From: Liolophura sinensis
Taxonomy: Eukaryota; Mollusca; Polyplacophora; Chitonida; Chitonidae
Direction: 5' to 3'
Assembly (NCBI RefSeq): GCF_032854445.1
Contig: NC_088300.1
Coordinates: forward strand, 53,916,984-53,980,983
DNA: 64,000 nt
Shown here: in pieces, positions 1-12,100 of the stretch
Numbering within the stretch: position 1 is the stretch's first letter
Layout of the letters: every line of letters starts with the position of its first letter
Program-made: the position numbers and the translations under genes
The notes under the pieces: generated by a model
Seen by the model: only the letters and a program-made list of their open reading frames with translations
Told to the model about the DNA's origin: nothing
Databases searched by the model: none

Positions 1-40
1 TTGGTAGTAAAATGTACACGAGTTATATCACATATGAAAC
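1..40 (+). repeat. Truncated copy of the 136-bp repeat arm
   Basis: The first 40 bases match the end of the repeat arm at 43122-43161, with about four differences by hand count. They then pass straight into the 40-bp minisatellite. At the second locus 320 bp of other sequence separates the arm from the minisatellite. This shows that the copied region reaches or passes the left window edge. Confidence 0.75.
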
Positions 41-380
41 TGATGTACGGATATGTGGAGGAAACCACTTTGGCAAGTTACTGGTGTAGGGTATGTGGAG
101 GAAACCACTTTGGCAAGTTACTGATGTACGGTATGTGGAGGAAACCACTTTGGCAAGTTACTGATGTAGCGTATGTGGAGGAAATCACTTTGGCAAGTCA
201 CTGATGTACGGTATGTCGAGGAAACCACTTTGGCAAGTCACTGATATACGGATATGTAAAGGAAACCACTTTGGCAAATCACTAATGCAGTCTATGTGGA
301 GGAGACCACTTTGGCAAGTCACTAATGTACGAATATGTGGATGAGACCACTTTTAGCAAGTTACTGAGTACCATATTGGT
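41..380 (+). repeat. 40-bp minisatellite, copy 1
   Basis: About eight tandem units of 40-41 bp, each with the core 'ggaaaccactttggcaagt' followed by 'actgatgtacgg' and 'atatgtgga'. Units differ at a few positions. The same family recurs at 43494-43860 and 45688-45812, where it marks the left edge of the second copy. Short open frames here are repeat artefacts. Confidence 0.92.
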
Positions 381-3040
381 AGAAGAGCAGTGGTCTTCAC
401 TGATCTGCGCAAACGGTCATACAATCGACGTAGAGGGCTTATTGTCACCAAGAGTCCACAAACAGTGAATGCGGGGGTTTGCACAACTTCCCTGCATAAG
501 ACTGAAATTGAACCTGTACCTCGTATGTCCGAACAGTTGAGTGATAGACGCCTTCAACCACCAATGGCTTTTACAGTATTCAGTCTTTTATATTCATAAC
601 CACTTACTGAAGCCTGGCATTAAGCAAAATAATCACTTTTACTGAAAGGTTGATCGTTCAATGTTGAGATCATGATTATGGTGTCAGAATCTATAGCTCA
701 TTGATACGAAGCATGGGTCATTTGCATGCCTTCGTCCTGCAAAACAATGCATTTAACATTCAGTGCACGGATACGTGATGCGCGAGTTGAAGTTAAATAC
801 CGAGATATGTTGTCAATAACATTCGTAGCAAAACATGACAGGAGCGTAATGATCATCGGAGGTCCTCAGAATGGCAAACTTCGTCGTGTTATGGCGTTCG
901 ATACCGCTTTGTGACAAAAGCTTCAAAATTACGCAGGTTTTAGTTCTATTAGTGAAATGGCAAAATAGTGAGGAAAATGGCTATCAGAAGCGATACAAGC
1001 GTCGTTATATCGTCGGTCTGGGTAGAAACGGTAATCTAAACCTTTTACATAAGGTGTTTAGGTAAAATCGGAGACTCTCGCCATTCAGATAATGACCATA
1101 ACTCGTCAGTGACACGCGAAACTCATCAGTGACATAAACCGTTAGGGTTTAGAGAAGCCACTCAGCCCATTAACTAGTCAGTTACATTTAATTTGCAGAA
1201 AAATTACCCGGTGAAATAATATACGATAAGACTAAAATCAGACTTTTATAGGCTGATTCTGATTAAGTTCTTAATATAATCATTTTGGTTAGACCAATGT
1301 TGTAAGGCAGAGAAGAAACCAACAACCGAGGAGTAAAACTGGCGCTTATCGAACAGACAGTACATTACGATACAGGCACATACAAACATAACATATGTAG
1401 ATCAAATCAAGCTATCTACACGATGGGCGCAACCATATGGTATGTATGGACCTAGGACGAAAGATGGTCAAGTGACATGATCATCTCGGATCTTTCCGAC
1501 TGTTCTGGGCGATATTAAGGCCATGCGTGAGAGATCCTTGAGGTCGAATGACATTGTTTGATTTCTTTACGTACTATCCACGTACTATTACATATGTGGT
1601 ATAATGAACGCATTAGGCTATTACTGCATGTTGAAGAGTGGCAAGTCGTGATTTGTACAATAGGCACACAATGTTAGCTATACATCAGCTGTCAACATGT
1701 AACCAACTCAACTCTCATTTATACAATGACCCTGATTACAACGTAACATTGTATACTTCGGATTAAAAGTCCAAGGGAACAAATATATAGCCATGATAAT
1801 CTTCTCTTTACCACAGGAGATTCGCCATCAAACAAATCATAATGTTCCTCTCTTGAACGTGCAATACAAAATGCCATAATGTACAACATACAGCGACAGT
1901 CCAGTTATATATATATAGATCTGAGAAGACAATGATGACCTTTAGTAGAAGTTCCAAATTCAACTTGTAACTTGTGACTTCTAACTAGATTAGGTAAAGT
2001 AATTCTACTTTGAAATTACAAGTTACAACTCATGATAACTCTTACTAGATATTACACATCTTGAATTTATTAAATAACTCACGCAAAAGTATGTTTCCAA
2101 TAAAAAAGAGCCACTGGGATTTGAATTCTCAAAGAGATGTCCATTCTCTGCAAAGACTTCAATTAATTCAATATACTATGGACGCATCGGTTCGAACGTA
2201 GACAGCAATACGAATTTTAACCTAACCAAAAAATGATAAAACTGAAGACGAACATTAACCAAAACGAAACTTTGACAACACACAGAAATTCATAAGGGGG
2301 AAGTTCAGTAAGAATATTTTTCTTTCTTAATGTAATGTGCGTTATTTCAATAAAAATAATATCGCTGTTTTTGGAGGTTATTACTAAATAAACATCTTTT
2401 CTGTATGGTCAAAATACCTCTGACACGCAAATTTACAGCATTGTACTAAGAGTTTGAAACTGAAACTTTTTAATGGTACACAGCCGATTCTTCGCCTTAC
2501 CATACCAGGTCTTTTCAGCTGACCAAGTTGTTTCCTGAAGAGCTAAAACTGTTCATAACAATCGCCATTAGCGTGATTGAATGTACGGCATATTAACCGG
2601 GAGAACAGGATTCACGGCATCTGTAGAAGGGGCACAAAACAATTGCTCACGTCGAAAAACAAGAAAACTTGAAAGCCAGGAATATATTGAGAAACGATTA
2701 TGTCAAATTGATAAAATGACTGAGTGACGATGACTGAATGAATAGACTAATAGCGACCTGAGTGACGACCTGCTCTGTAAGCTTGGTTTGGCAGCCGCGT
2801 ATTGGCCGACTGGATTAGCTGCAAGTCATGGATTAACGCCGAGCCACTTATGATTTAAGCGTTTCTGGAGTGATGCTTGTCCCAGGTGTATTGCTTTATA
2901 AGTGCCAGAAAAATTATGCTAGGTTAGATGGACCTGACATACCATTCAATTCAACAGCAAGAGATGACATCATGCGTCAGACATACATTGTACCTGCCTT
3001 ATTAAAACCGATCTCCACAAATACATGTTTTATCAAATGC
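381..3040. other. Non-coding downstream block, copy 1 (left part)
   Basis: No gene is recognisable. The stretch aligns almost base for base with 45821-48530; several consecutive 60-base lines are identical. Two differences stand out. Copy 2 has 95 bp at 46996-47090 in place of 5 bp here at 1571-1575. The TA at 3022-3023 is the empty site of the Tc1-like transposon found in copy 2. Similarity of the small open frames between copies reflects the recent duplication and is not evidence of coding. Confidence 0.8.
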
Positions 3041-3044
3041 CTTA

Positions 3045-3500
3045 AGGTAGAGGAAGGTGTAAGGGAGAAAGGCGTAGTACAAGGGAAATTGTTACAACCA
3101 CAATCCAGACTGTCAACAGAAAAAGTGTAGTACAAGGCGAACTGTTAGAACCACAATCCAGGCTGTCAACCGATCAAAACGAAGCACGAGGCGAATTGTT
3201 TGAACCATAATTTAGGATGTCAACAGAAAGAGCGTAATACAAGGCGATACTGTTAGAACCACAATTCAGGATGTCAACAGAAAGGGCGTAATACAAGGCG
3301 ATATTGTTAGAACCACAATCCAGGATGTCAACGGAACAAAGCTTAGTACATGTACAAAGTGAATCGTTAGAACCAAAGTTCAATGCAGCCTGTCAAGGGA
3401 ATAAAACGAAGTAAAAGGCGAAGTAATCCAGGCTGTCAACAGAAATAAGCGTAGTACCGGGCGAGTTGTTAGAGCCACATTCAGGCTGCCCAACCAACAA
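3045..3500. repeat. About 50-bp minisatellite, copy 1
   Basis: Tandem units of roughly 48-52 bp with the pattern 'gtcaacagaaagagcg', 'taatacaaggcgatattg', 'ttagaaccacaatccag'. Roughly eight units; the right-hand ones are degenerate. Copy 2 (50055-50600) has a different number and order of units, so the array has changed length since duplication. Open frames across it are periodic repeat translations. Confidence 0.88.
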
Positions 3501-6370
3501 AGTGTGGTACAAGGAGAATTTTCTTCCACGGCTTGCTCGTGCAGGTTTAGTCAGTTTTAAATTAGTACATAAATAAATAGATTTTTGCCTACCTAGATCG
3601 AACGTTTGGTCTATTAAATCTCTCTTAGTATTAGTTTGCAAATGACAGGAAAGGAAATACGTTACAAACCAGGCTTCCAATTCAGCCAGCCTCACCTATA
3701 AAAGCAATGCACATGGAACATATCCCCTCCAGAGTTGTCGTTCCTGCATCGAGTGCATCCATACATGAGCCAACCTGTGAATGTCTTAATGTCGAAATCC
3801 GTGGAAAGCTACGGGACAAGCCTTTTTGTCTTTGTGTCCATCGATCACATTTGTGACAGTTTGATTACGTTACTGACGGATATAATGTTATCAACAAGCT
3901 ATACGAATACAGCTAAATGAGCGGAATTATATTACGATTTGGATATTTGTCGGGCACATTTAATTTTGACATACTGCTGAGCATTATCTATCAGTTCTAC
4001 CCTAGTTATTGGTGTCGGTTTCCCCGACAACCCAGCTGTAGTTTTCGTCTGTCGAATCTATTGTCAGCTGCCTACATAATACAAAAGTAGGCCTTAGGTA
4101 CGTTACAAATTCAATGAAACTGTACAGTACGTATTTAATTTTTGATATAATGCTGAGCATATTGATCACTACTTTGTCCTGGTTATAGCGCTGGGTTCCC
4201 AATGTATTTCTTTTATTAGAGGTTAACGCAGTATTAGGGATTGTCTTCAGGTGGAGGGAATTGGATTGATCGGAATAAACCCCCGACCTTTGGACAGTAA
4301 TTTTCACACCTGACGTACATGTGTTTGTTATATTTTTTCATGACATGTGCATCGCCCACGATCCACTTTAATGTCCCGCTTTTTTTCGAGAGCGTGATAG
4401 CGAATGTGTGACTGACATAGAAAAGAGCAATGCCATATGCTGCCTTAATAGAAACACTGCCTTTATGAGTAATTTTCACTTCCAAGGCGAAGAAAACGAA
4501 AACGTAATTCGACACACGAGAAGAGTTCAACATCTTACTCCCTGTCGGAAGAACTCCCAACCCTACACTCCCTACCCTCTTACTCTCTTGAAAACGACAA
4601 GGACGCTGAACTTACGATGATGAGACAAGGACTGATGTCAGAAAACTTAAAAATTCTGTTTCAGCCTTTGTTTGTTTTAACACTTCACACAAATGCATTC
4701 TCTTTATCTTAAGAAGATGACATCATGTACAACACGATTACAGGATTCCAAGGGATCCCTGAGGCAATTTTATTGACGAATGTCTCACAGGTTGCAAAGG
4801 TCAAGCTAGTCTAATGGTGGCAGTGATGAAAAGCGAGAGAGGCACATGCTCTGTAAGGAGTATTTCTTCCATGCATGTTGAAAACCATGTCTTACTCGAC
4901 TTCATAAACCAAAATACACAGCCATACTCCTTACAGCCCAGGCGTTGATTTCTATATTTCGCTTTACAACACTGCCACCAATAACCAATTTTGCACAGAA
5001 ATCTTGAACAACGCCAAGGTCACTAGGATCACGGTGATGACGCAGAAAGTGACGTCCGATAACACAATTAATCCGTCTGAACCTCTGTCTCTAGCAATTA
5101 TTTATACTCATACATTCTCTTTATCTAAAGTGTGTTATCAGCAAGTTATCTAACGAACACCTAAAATAATCTTATTGATGAATGCTGATTAAACAGTTCC
5201 GCGGTAGGACACAAGTGATGAGGCTAAGTCGAAACAAGCCTATATCCCTCCCACAGGCTCCAAATGTCAAGCTCGTCTGTTGCAAGCAATATTGTCTGGT
5301 TGCAGTGATGCAAAGCGAAAGGCAGAGATCGACTCATGCGCTATAAGGAGTATGATGCGTAGCGTGCATTGACGCTGACGTCATTATCCAATCGTTGTAG
5401 TTCCAAATCACGATTATTTTGTTTGAGGTTATCTAAGATTTTTATGATATTAAAGCTACAAGCATAGTGGGTATTATTCGACCAGTGACAACAGTGTGAT
5501 AGTTGGCAAATGCTCACACGTAGCCGGTGAAATCTAGTCTTCTGTCCGTTTTCCTCAGTTTTGGTTTATTCTAACAGCTCTTGTAAATGGTTTTAAATGC
5601 AGCACTTTACATACCCTCTAGCATAAGCAAAATTAGGTTTAAAAATGCAGTGACGTTGGTTGCAATTTATTAGATATCATTGGTCCAGGATTATTCACAA
5701 TGCAGTGTCGCAGTCATAGTCATATTTCAAATAAACGCTGGAAATAATGGCACACGTACGGCATAGAGAAAGAGAAGTCGTGCTGAATAAAGAAGTGCGG
5801 CTTAAGCCTTTATTAGAGCGTATGAATGTAGAACAAAAGTATAACCGGGCCACGTAACAAGGAATGGTTCTGACAATCTGCATGTAGTCAAAATCAACGA
5901 CAAATGACATGAAGATATGACCATTCTGAAGTGTTACAGTGAGCTGTGTGACAGAGTTGTATGTGCAAATAGTAACACATATTAAACGTCTGATATTATT
6001 TCAAGCAAACAATACACGCAGTCATAAGTACAGCATTATAAGTGCGTGGCCCAAAGACCCAAAGGAAAACTGCATTACGGCTTCATAAAATACAAAGGTA
6101 AACCATTATCCAATAAAGCATACCTACTGTTACTTGTCCATCCAAATACCTTGCCATATAAACAGGAGTCAATAACAATGAACATGTTAAGTCATTATCA
6201 CAAACATATTAATAGAACAACAAATTAAAAAACACATCTGAAATTAAGACCACCCCTCATCGTATCCCAATGAAAGAATAAAAATTCTCTTCGGGATAAA
6301 AGCACTCAAAAACAATCATGTAAATTAAGCACACGAAGAGAAACAACACAGACAATTCCGACAAATCTTT

Positions 6371-7860
6371 ATCACTGGTGTAGGTGTAAATATATAACGT
6401 AAACACCTTAAGTCGTCTCAACATGGAATGGTCCACTTGGAATACAGCACTAAACAGTAATGCTCAAAATTCATATCCTCAAAACTATCCTGCTGTATAT
6501 CCTTGAAAAAGGATATAGAAAGAGATTATATGACCATTATAAGGCTTCAAATTGGGATGCGGTAAATACTCATACATACAGGTGGTAACATACATTGATA
6601 TTGTTTCAAACGATCGTAGCGATTAGAAATTTGATAAAAACGATGACGGTACAATTATTACGTGTACCTCCATAATAAAACAGTAACCAATTCACAAAAC
6701 CATATAATACAAAGATAACGCTAGGCGACAATGTACTGTTCCCTAGTTCAAAGAATAAACATTACTAAAAATGACAAAAACAAACATTCATCCAATACCA
6801 AAAACATAATATAACAGAGAAAACATATAATAAAGAGAACATCTGGGATAAAGAACCTGTCATTTGCAAGGAAACACAAAATACCTTTGGTCCCATATTA
6901 TATAATATTTGATTCCCTATCAAGGTGTCAATGTAACACTAACATTAACAACTGGTTCTCATGTGAAATGGTTAGCATACAAAAATAAGCAGCACTTTAG
7001 AAAGGTATACTCAACCGTAACTGCACAAAACTATTGTACTGTATATACATGTAAATGAAGAAAAATATGGTAAATGGTGATATGCTAGATTTCAGTAGTC
7101 AAGCTGGAATACACTAAGTCCGTATACAAGTGGTATAACACACTGGTGTTTTTTCAAACAAAATCACCCACAATGTCGATTAAATTCAGTAAGCAAAGTT
7201 ACCAAGGCACTGCATTATGTAATCCATATACTCTAACCAATATTCAAAAGGAAAGTACAAACCAACACGGTATTGTTTAATACTTCCTTCCTCACTTGGC
7301 CAAAATACAGCTGGTTCCGTGAAACAATAAAATGCAAACCACTACTATCAATAACGGCAAATATTAATGATAATAATTGCACTGCATGGTATTAAGAAGC
7401 GTCTCCAACGTGTACCTGTCTTAAGAAATACAAGTTCCGTTCACATTATAAAAGACCCATCATCAAATTAAGTTGGCAAGCCTTGAAGAAGACACAAACA
7501 GGTCCTGTTCACTTTTAAAAAATCGTAATCCTTCATCAAGGTGTAAATGTGACATAAACCAAAGGATATGTGGTCCCCACGTAGAATATTCAGTGTGGAA
7601 ATACAGCAAAGGGATTGCTCATGATTCAAAACTAACTTACTGTATATACTGCTTGACGAGCAATGTATGGCAAAATATTATATATTCAATAGTTTCAAAA
7701 CTGAATTGCTCTACAACAAAAATTCGTACTAGTACTGATACACATTAATATTACTTCAATCAAAACTACACAAAATAATCCGTAGTTTGATAAAACCGTA
7801 ACTAAGTCACTGTATTATAAAACACCACAATAAACTGACAGAATATTGTTACATAGTTCA
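6371..7860. repeat. Three diverged tandem units of about 0.55-0.6 kb
   Basis: Similar landmarks recur in the same order starting near 6371, 6917 and 7536. First comes a motif like 'atcaaggtgtaaatgtaaca', then 'caaaactatcctactgtatat', then a segment like 'gatattgtttcaaacaaaa', then 'tagttcaaa'. The units are old and degenerate. The whole array is also present at about 55560-57060, so it pre-dates the block duplication. It lies about 1-2.4 kb beyond the gene A stop codon and could be in a long 3' UTR. Confidence 0.5.
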
Positions 7861-8161
7861 AAACTCAATCAAATATGTTCTTTCTTTTCCATAAAACAGG
7901 CTTCAAATAGGGTATATACGAGTATCTGGAGGCCAGAATCCTAATATGGCAACAAACAATACAAATATATGCCTTCTGGGAAAAGGATATTCTTCACAAG
8001 AAAATCAGTTAACTTTGCTGCACAAAGCTCTTTATAAACCGTTCCTCAATCTGTGCAAAAAATTACAACATCCAAAGTTCTTCAATCAAAGACATATCAT
8101 TTTACGACACTGTCTGTCAACATGACATTAAAAATATACATATAAAAAAAGCAGACAAACT

Positions 8162-8167
8162 TTTATT
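8162..8167 (-). promoter_or_regulatory. Possible polyadenylation signal for gene A
   Basis: The minus strand reads AATAAA here, about 650 nt beyond the stop codon. The hexamer is missing from the matching position in copy 2 (near 57350), so use of this site is uncertain. Other weaker variants exist nearby, including AATATA in the AT tract. Confidence 0.25.
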
Positions 8168-8476
8168 ATTTCACTACCATAGCGGTACTCAAACTGGATT
8201 TTCTGTTATTAACAAAACCAAGAAATTGCTTTCCAAACGAACGAAACAACCGATGCCACAGAATTATGTCCACGATTTAAATGTTAAACAACAATATTTC
8301 CAACTGTGCAGTATACGTACATAAAGATTTAAAGACAAGAAAACAATAAGTGGTGTAGTTATCTTCAATACAAACTTGAAATATCAGTATTTCTGACAGC
8401 AAGTAATCGCAAAATGTAAGCACTATAGAAGTAAGTAGTAAAAGATGGCGCCAACATTAGCCCATATATACAGGAT

Positions 8477-8478
<2 letters not shown>

Positions 8479-8516
<38 letters not shown>
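8479..8516. repeat. (AT)n microsatellite in the gene A 3' flank
   Basis: About 19 AT dinucleotides. The same site in copy 2 (57664-57673) has about 5, so the tract has expanded or contracted since duplication. Confidence 0.95.
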
Positions 8517-8519
<3 letters not shown>

Positions 8520-8818
8520 TTGCGGGTGTAAATATAGTTCAAGAAATATTAACACTTTTTGCAATGAAAAAGACATCTGAGCAAACATTTCAGGATTATT
8601 TGTACTCGCTGATCGATCTATTATGAATACCTTGCTCTTTGGAACGCCACACTTCCTGAACATCTTCAAGCATGTTTCCATACATTGGATACAATTCTGT
8701 CCAACATATGTTTGCTTGCTTACCCATAACCAAAGCATAATTTCGATGCGAAGACACCTACGTACCAGTGACAATAGTGAGAGTAATTTTCAACTTTCGT
8801 TTTCATTATATTATCTGT

Positions 8819-9112
8819 TCAATTGCAAAGGATTGTTAACACGTGATCAAGGATCTTCCCACAAAGACCCTTGCTTATCTCAGCCTGAGTCCACGTGTAC
8901 ACATCGGATGGTGTCTGCTGGCCGTGCAGCATGTCTGGATACCTTGTTCTCGTGTATCCCTTATATCCCAGCGTCGTTTCCAGTTCCTGGGCAAGTTGGG
9001 ACAATGTGGAGTCGTTAAGGCCGTCTGCAATTTTCTCCAACTCATGGGCTCGGATAGCGTTATGGTTGGCATTAGTCTTATACAATACAGCTTTAATGGC
9101 TTTTTCTGCGAC
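8819..9112 (-). CDS. SACS-like: Gene A exon 7 (HEPN domain, C-terminus)
   Basis: 97 codons plus stop. The acceptor is 'tatttttacag|GTC', phase 0. With exon 6 it reads '[15 protein letters not shown]', the core helix pair of the HEPN fold, then 'YTRTRYPD', 'PSDVYTW' and a final helix. In sacsin the HEPN domain dimerises and binds nucleotides, and no ribonuclease activity is established for it. Gene B has the same exon with nine amino-acid differences by hand count. Confidence 0.93.
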   Translation of the reverse strand, partial: VAEKAIKAVLYKTNANHNAIRAHELEKIADGLNDSTLSQLAQELETTLGYKGYTRTRYPDMLHGQQTPSDVYTWTQAEISKGLCGKILDHVLTILCN

Positions 9113-12100
9113 CTGTAAAAATATGTCATAACATGATGAAATTCATTAACATTTATCCGTTACATCAAAGATTTTACGTCTTAAGAAAGATTACAACTAT
9201 AAGAAACCATTTCTTTTCAACAATGCATTTTAAACATCGGATTCTACGAAGGTCTTTTCTGAAAATATTGTGATCAGTGGCGTGACGTGTGACAATGCTA
9301 GATCGCTACAATTACTCCCAGATTCAATAGATAACCGTAGAATCCTATATGTTTTTACTCGGTTTGAAACATTCTGAAAAATAAATCGTTTTCTGGACAG
9401 TGTTGTAATGGTCCTCCATCTGACATATACTTCAAGTTATTGTTTGTTTGCCTTTAAAAGAAAAGACAACACCAGAACAAATGTATACATTTATCGATAA
9501 AGTATACCAGAGGAAGTTAAAAAAGTACAACTTTATATTTTTGTGATGTTGCACAACCGAGATATTGCAGTTAAAAGAGCTGAATCACGCAAATTGCGAC
9601 AATCGAAAGCGCTGCCGTGTTATCAGATTTATTCGGAAATTCCACCAGACTCGAATTATTTCTATAACCTAAGCACGCGTCTGATTCCGCTAAAATCCTT
9701 CGAACCTTGTTTTGTCTCAAAACCATAGGTGCGCGTGGTACGCATCACGCAACATCATGTTTCCGGTTGATCTATAATGACGCATCCCATGTCTGCTTAA
9801 GAATTCCTAATCAGAAGCTGATTTGTAAAGTAACCCAGCAAGTAAACAAATAATGTCTACGGTCTGTTTCCATTCCTCCCACTAAATAATTCAGGTTATG
9901 TTATTTGATGTCTATTCTTTTAAGATTTTTGTGACATAATCTAAGCCATCTTCTTCCCCTGGAATTGAGAGAATACTCTACAGTAATTCAAATAAACAAA
10001 AGTACTGCCTTGTTGAAATATCAAGCATTTGACTAATAAGGATACCTGTTCAACTCCTTGCCAGCACTCTCCAACTCTTGATGTTTTGTAATTTACGTCA
10101 CAATATCACCCTCATGTTGCGCTTTACAAGTATGCAAAACTAGAGATCAGCGATTGAGCATCACCATCGTGTTGTTGTGCTCTATAAATATCCACAACCC
10201 GAGACCACTGATTAAACATCATCCTCATTTTGTTGTGCTTTACAAGTATGTAAAACCAGAGATCAATGAATAAACATCACCCTCATTTTGTTGTGCTTTA
10301 CAAGTATGCAAAATCCTAGATCAATGATTAAACATCACCCTCATGTCGTTGTGCTTTACAAGTATGTAAAACCAGAGACCAATGATTAAACATCAGCCTC
10401 ATGTTGTGCTTTACAAGTATGTAAAACCAGAGATCAATGAATAAACATCACCCTCATGTTGTGCTTTACAAGTATGTAAAACCAGAGATCAATGATTAAA
10501 CATCACCCCCATGTCGTTGTGCTTTACAAGTATGCAAAATTCTAGACCAATGATTAAACATCACCTTCATGTTGTGCTTTACAAGTATGTAAAACCAGAG
10601 ATCAATGAATAAACATCACCCCTATGTCGTTGTGCTTTACAAGTATGTAAAACCTGAGATCAGTGAATAAACATCACACTCATGTTGTTGTGCTTTACAA
10701 GTACACAGATCCCGAGATCATTCCAGGCAGTACTTTCTGAGTGAACATTTAACTTAAGACGGATACCAACACACAAAAGGCAAAGTCGTAAATTTTGTAA
10801 TTTACAGTAAATAATGCGCAGATAATGCATCAACGAACAATGCCTCAATTTAAATCATTGTGCTTCGACAAAACCTAAGATCTACATTTACACGGTGTAC
10901 AATTCAACATGCCGTCCATAGTCTAGTTAATGCTTTGCCCAGTTAGGGACGCCCAAAATCTTGGACGAAAATCTGATAAAGGTTACTTACCTGCTGACAT
11001 TTAAAACAAATCCAAGAATACGATGGTTTCGGGCCTTCCTCGTCGTTCCCGATGGCTTCGAAGTCAGCCTGTGCCTGACGGATCCAGCGGCGACCTTCTG
11101 ACGGCTGGGGGTTGGGGAAGTTAAATGAGGTGTGACCGTAATACCCTTGGTAGCGTCCGCCATCTGTCGTATCCCTGCTATTGAACGCTCTGAAATGCTG
11201 TCCATACTGGCTTCCTCTCCTGTTTGCTTTAGTGAAGAAATTTCCGTACGATCCTCCTGCGTAGAATCTTCCTCTCCTTGTAGTGTCACTAGTGTCATTT
11301 TCCTCTTCAAACGCAGAAAAGTCGCCATTTTCGAACCTCTTTACCAGTGCCAGTATATACTGAGCCACTTTAGTACAAAACTTTTCCCGTCCCGGATTTT
11401 TATCGGGATGCCACTTGAGAAGCAGTCTCTTTAAAACTTTCTTCTTTGTAAATTCATCTTTGTGCCATGCCTCTTTCAACAATTTGAAAATTTCCCTTTT
11501 CAACTCTTGTAAAGATTTGCTCTCTGTGGCGTCAGGTGTATGGGTGTTTGTTGCGTGTCCTGAGAAGATCTCTATTTCCCCTGTGGTAGATATCTGTTTC
11601 CTGTGGAATGCGTACAAGTCAGTGGCAGGAACAGTGATAATCTCGCCTATGTCAATCTTGTACTCTGTTTGCCAGTCTGAAGCGTCAGCCGCTGAACACA
11701 CTTCCTTGACAATGGCATATATGTATATTGCATCCCCATCTTCTGATGACAGCATTGGATCATACACTTCATACCCCACGTACTGCCCAGGTTCAAAAAA
11801 TGTGAAACTTTGGTCCAGCAAAAAATGAAATTTAACAGGGACGTAACTTCCAGGGATTGGAAGGTCAGGCTTTCCATGAAGTGGTTCGTTCATGCGGAAC
11901 TCTTTAATTCCTTGCTGGTTTAAATGCTCACGGACAGACTCGTCCTTGTAACCTACAAAAAGGACCTTTGGAATAAGTACGACTGCTTGTGATGGTAATT
12001 TGATGTGGTAATTGCAAAGGTATTTGCAGATCTGTGTACAACATTCATATTCATCATCGAGTAGTTTTTCGACAAAAAAGATGTGCATTTCAGAGGTGTT

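Larger units (their letters stand above)
3501..8818. other. Non-coding downstream block, copy 1 (right part)
   Basis: No gene is recognisable. The part next to 8818 must include the 3' UTR of gene A. It aligns with 50601-51310 and 53338-57974. At 4200/4201 the alignment jumps over 2,027 bp present only in copy 2. The interval 6371-7860 holds diverged 0.6-kb repeats, and an (AT)n tract lies at 8479-8516. Confidence 0.75.

Noticed and set aside
7473-7748. 91-codon open frame kept in both copies (also 56660-56935)
   Set aside because: It lies inside the diverged 0.6-kb repeat. All five amino-acid differences I counted are non-synonymous or random-looking, and its survival is expected from recent duplication. 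There is no domain and no splice context.
9086-9091. HEPN active-site motif (R-x4-6-H) as evidence of ribonuclease activity
   Set aside because: The only match, R-Y-P-D-M-L-H, lies in the loop where sacsin HEPN domains carry a structural RYPD-type segment, so catalysis is not supported.
8623-9131. Plus-strand open frames of 78-131 codons
   Set aside because: These are opposite-strand shadows of the HEPN exon and its flank; the minus frame has splice signals and family similarity.
10943-10990. C-terminal extension of the giant open frame
   Set aside because: It follows a consensus donor (gtaagt). The HEPN exon at 9112-8819 continues the domain in the correct phase, and gene B shows the same arrangement.
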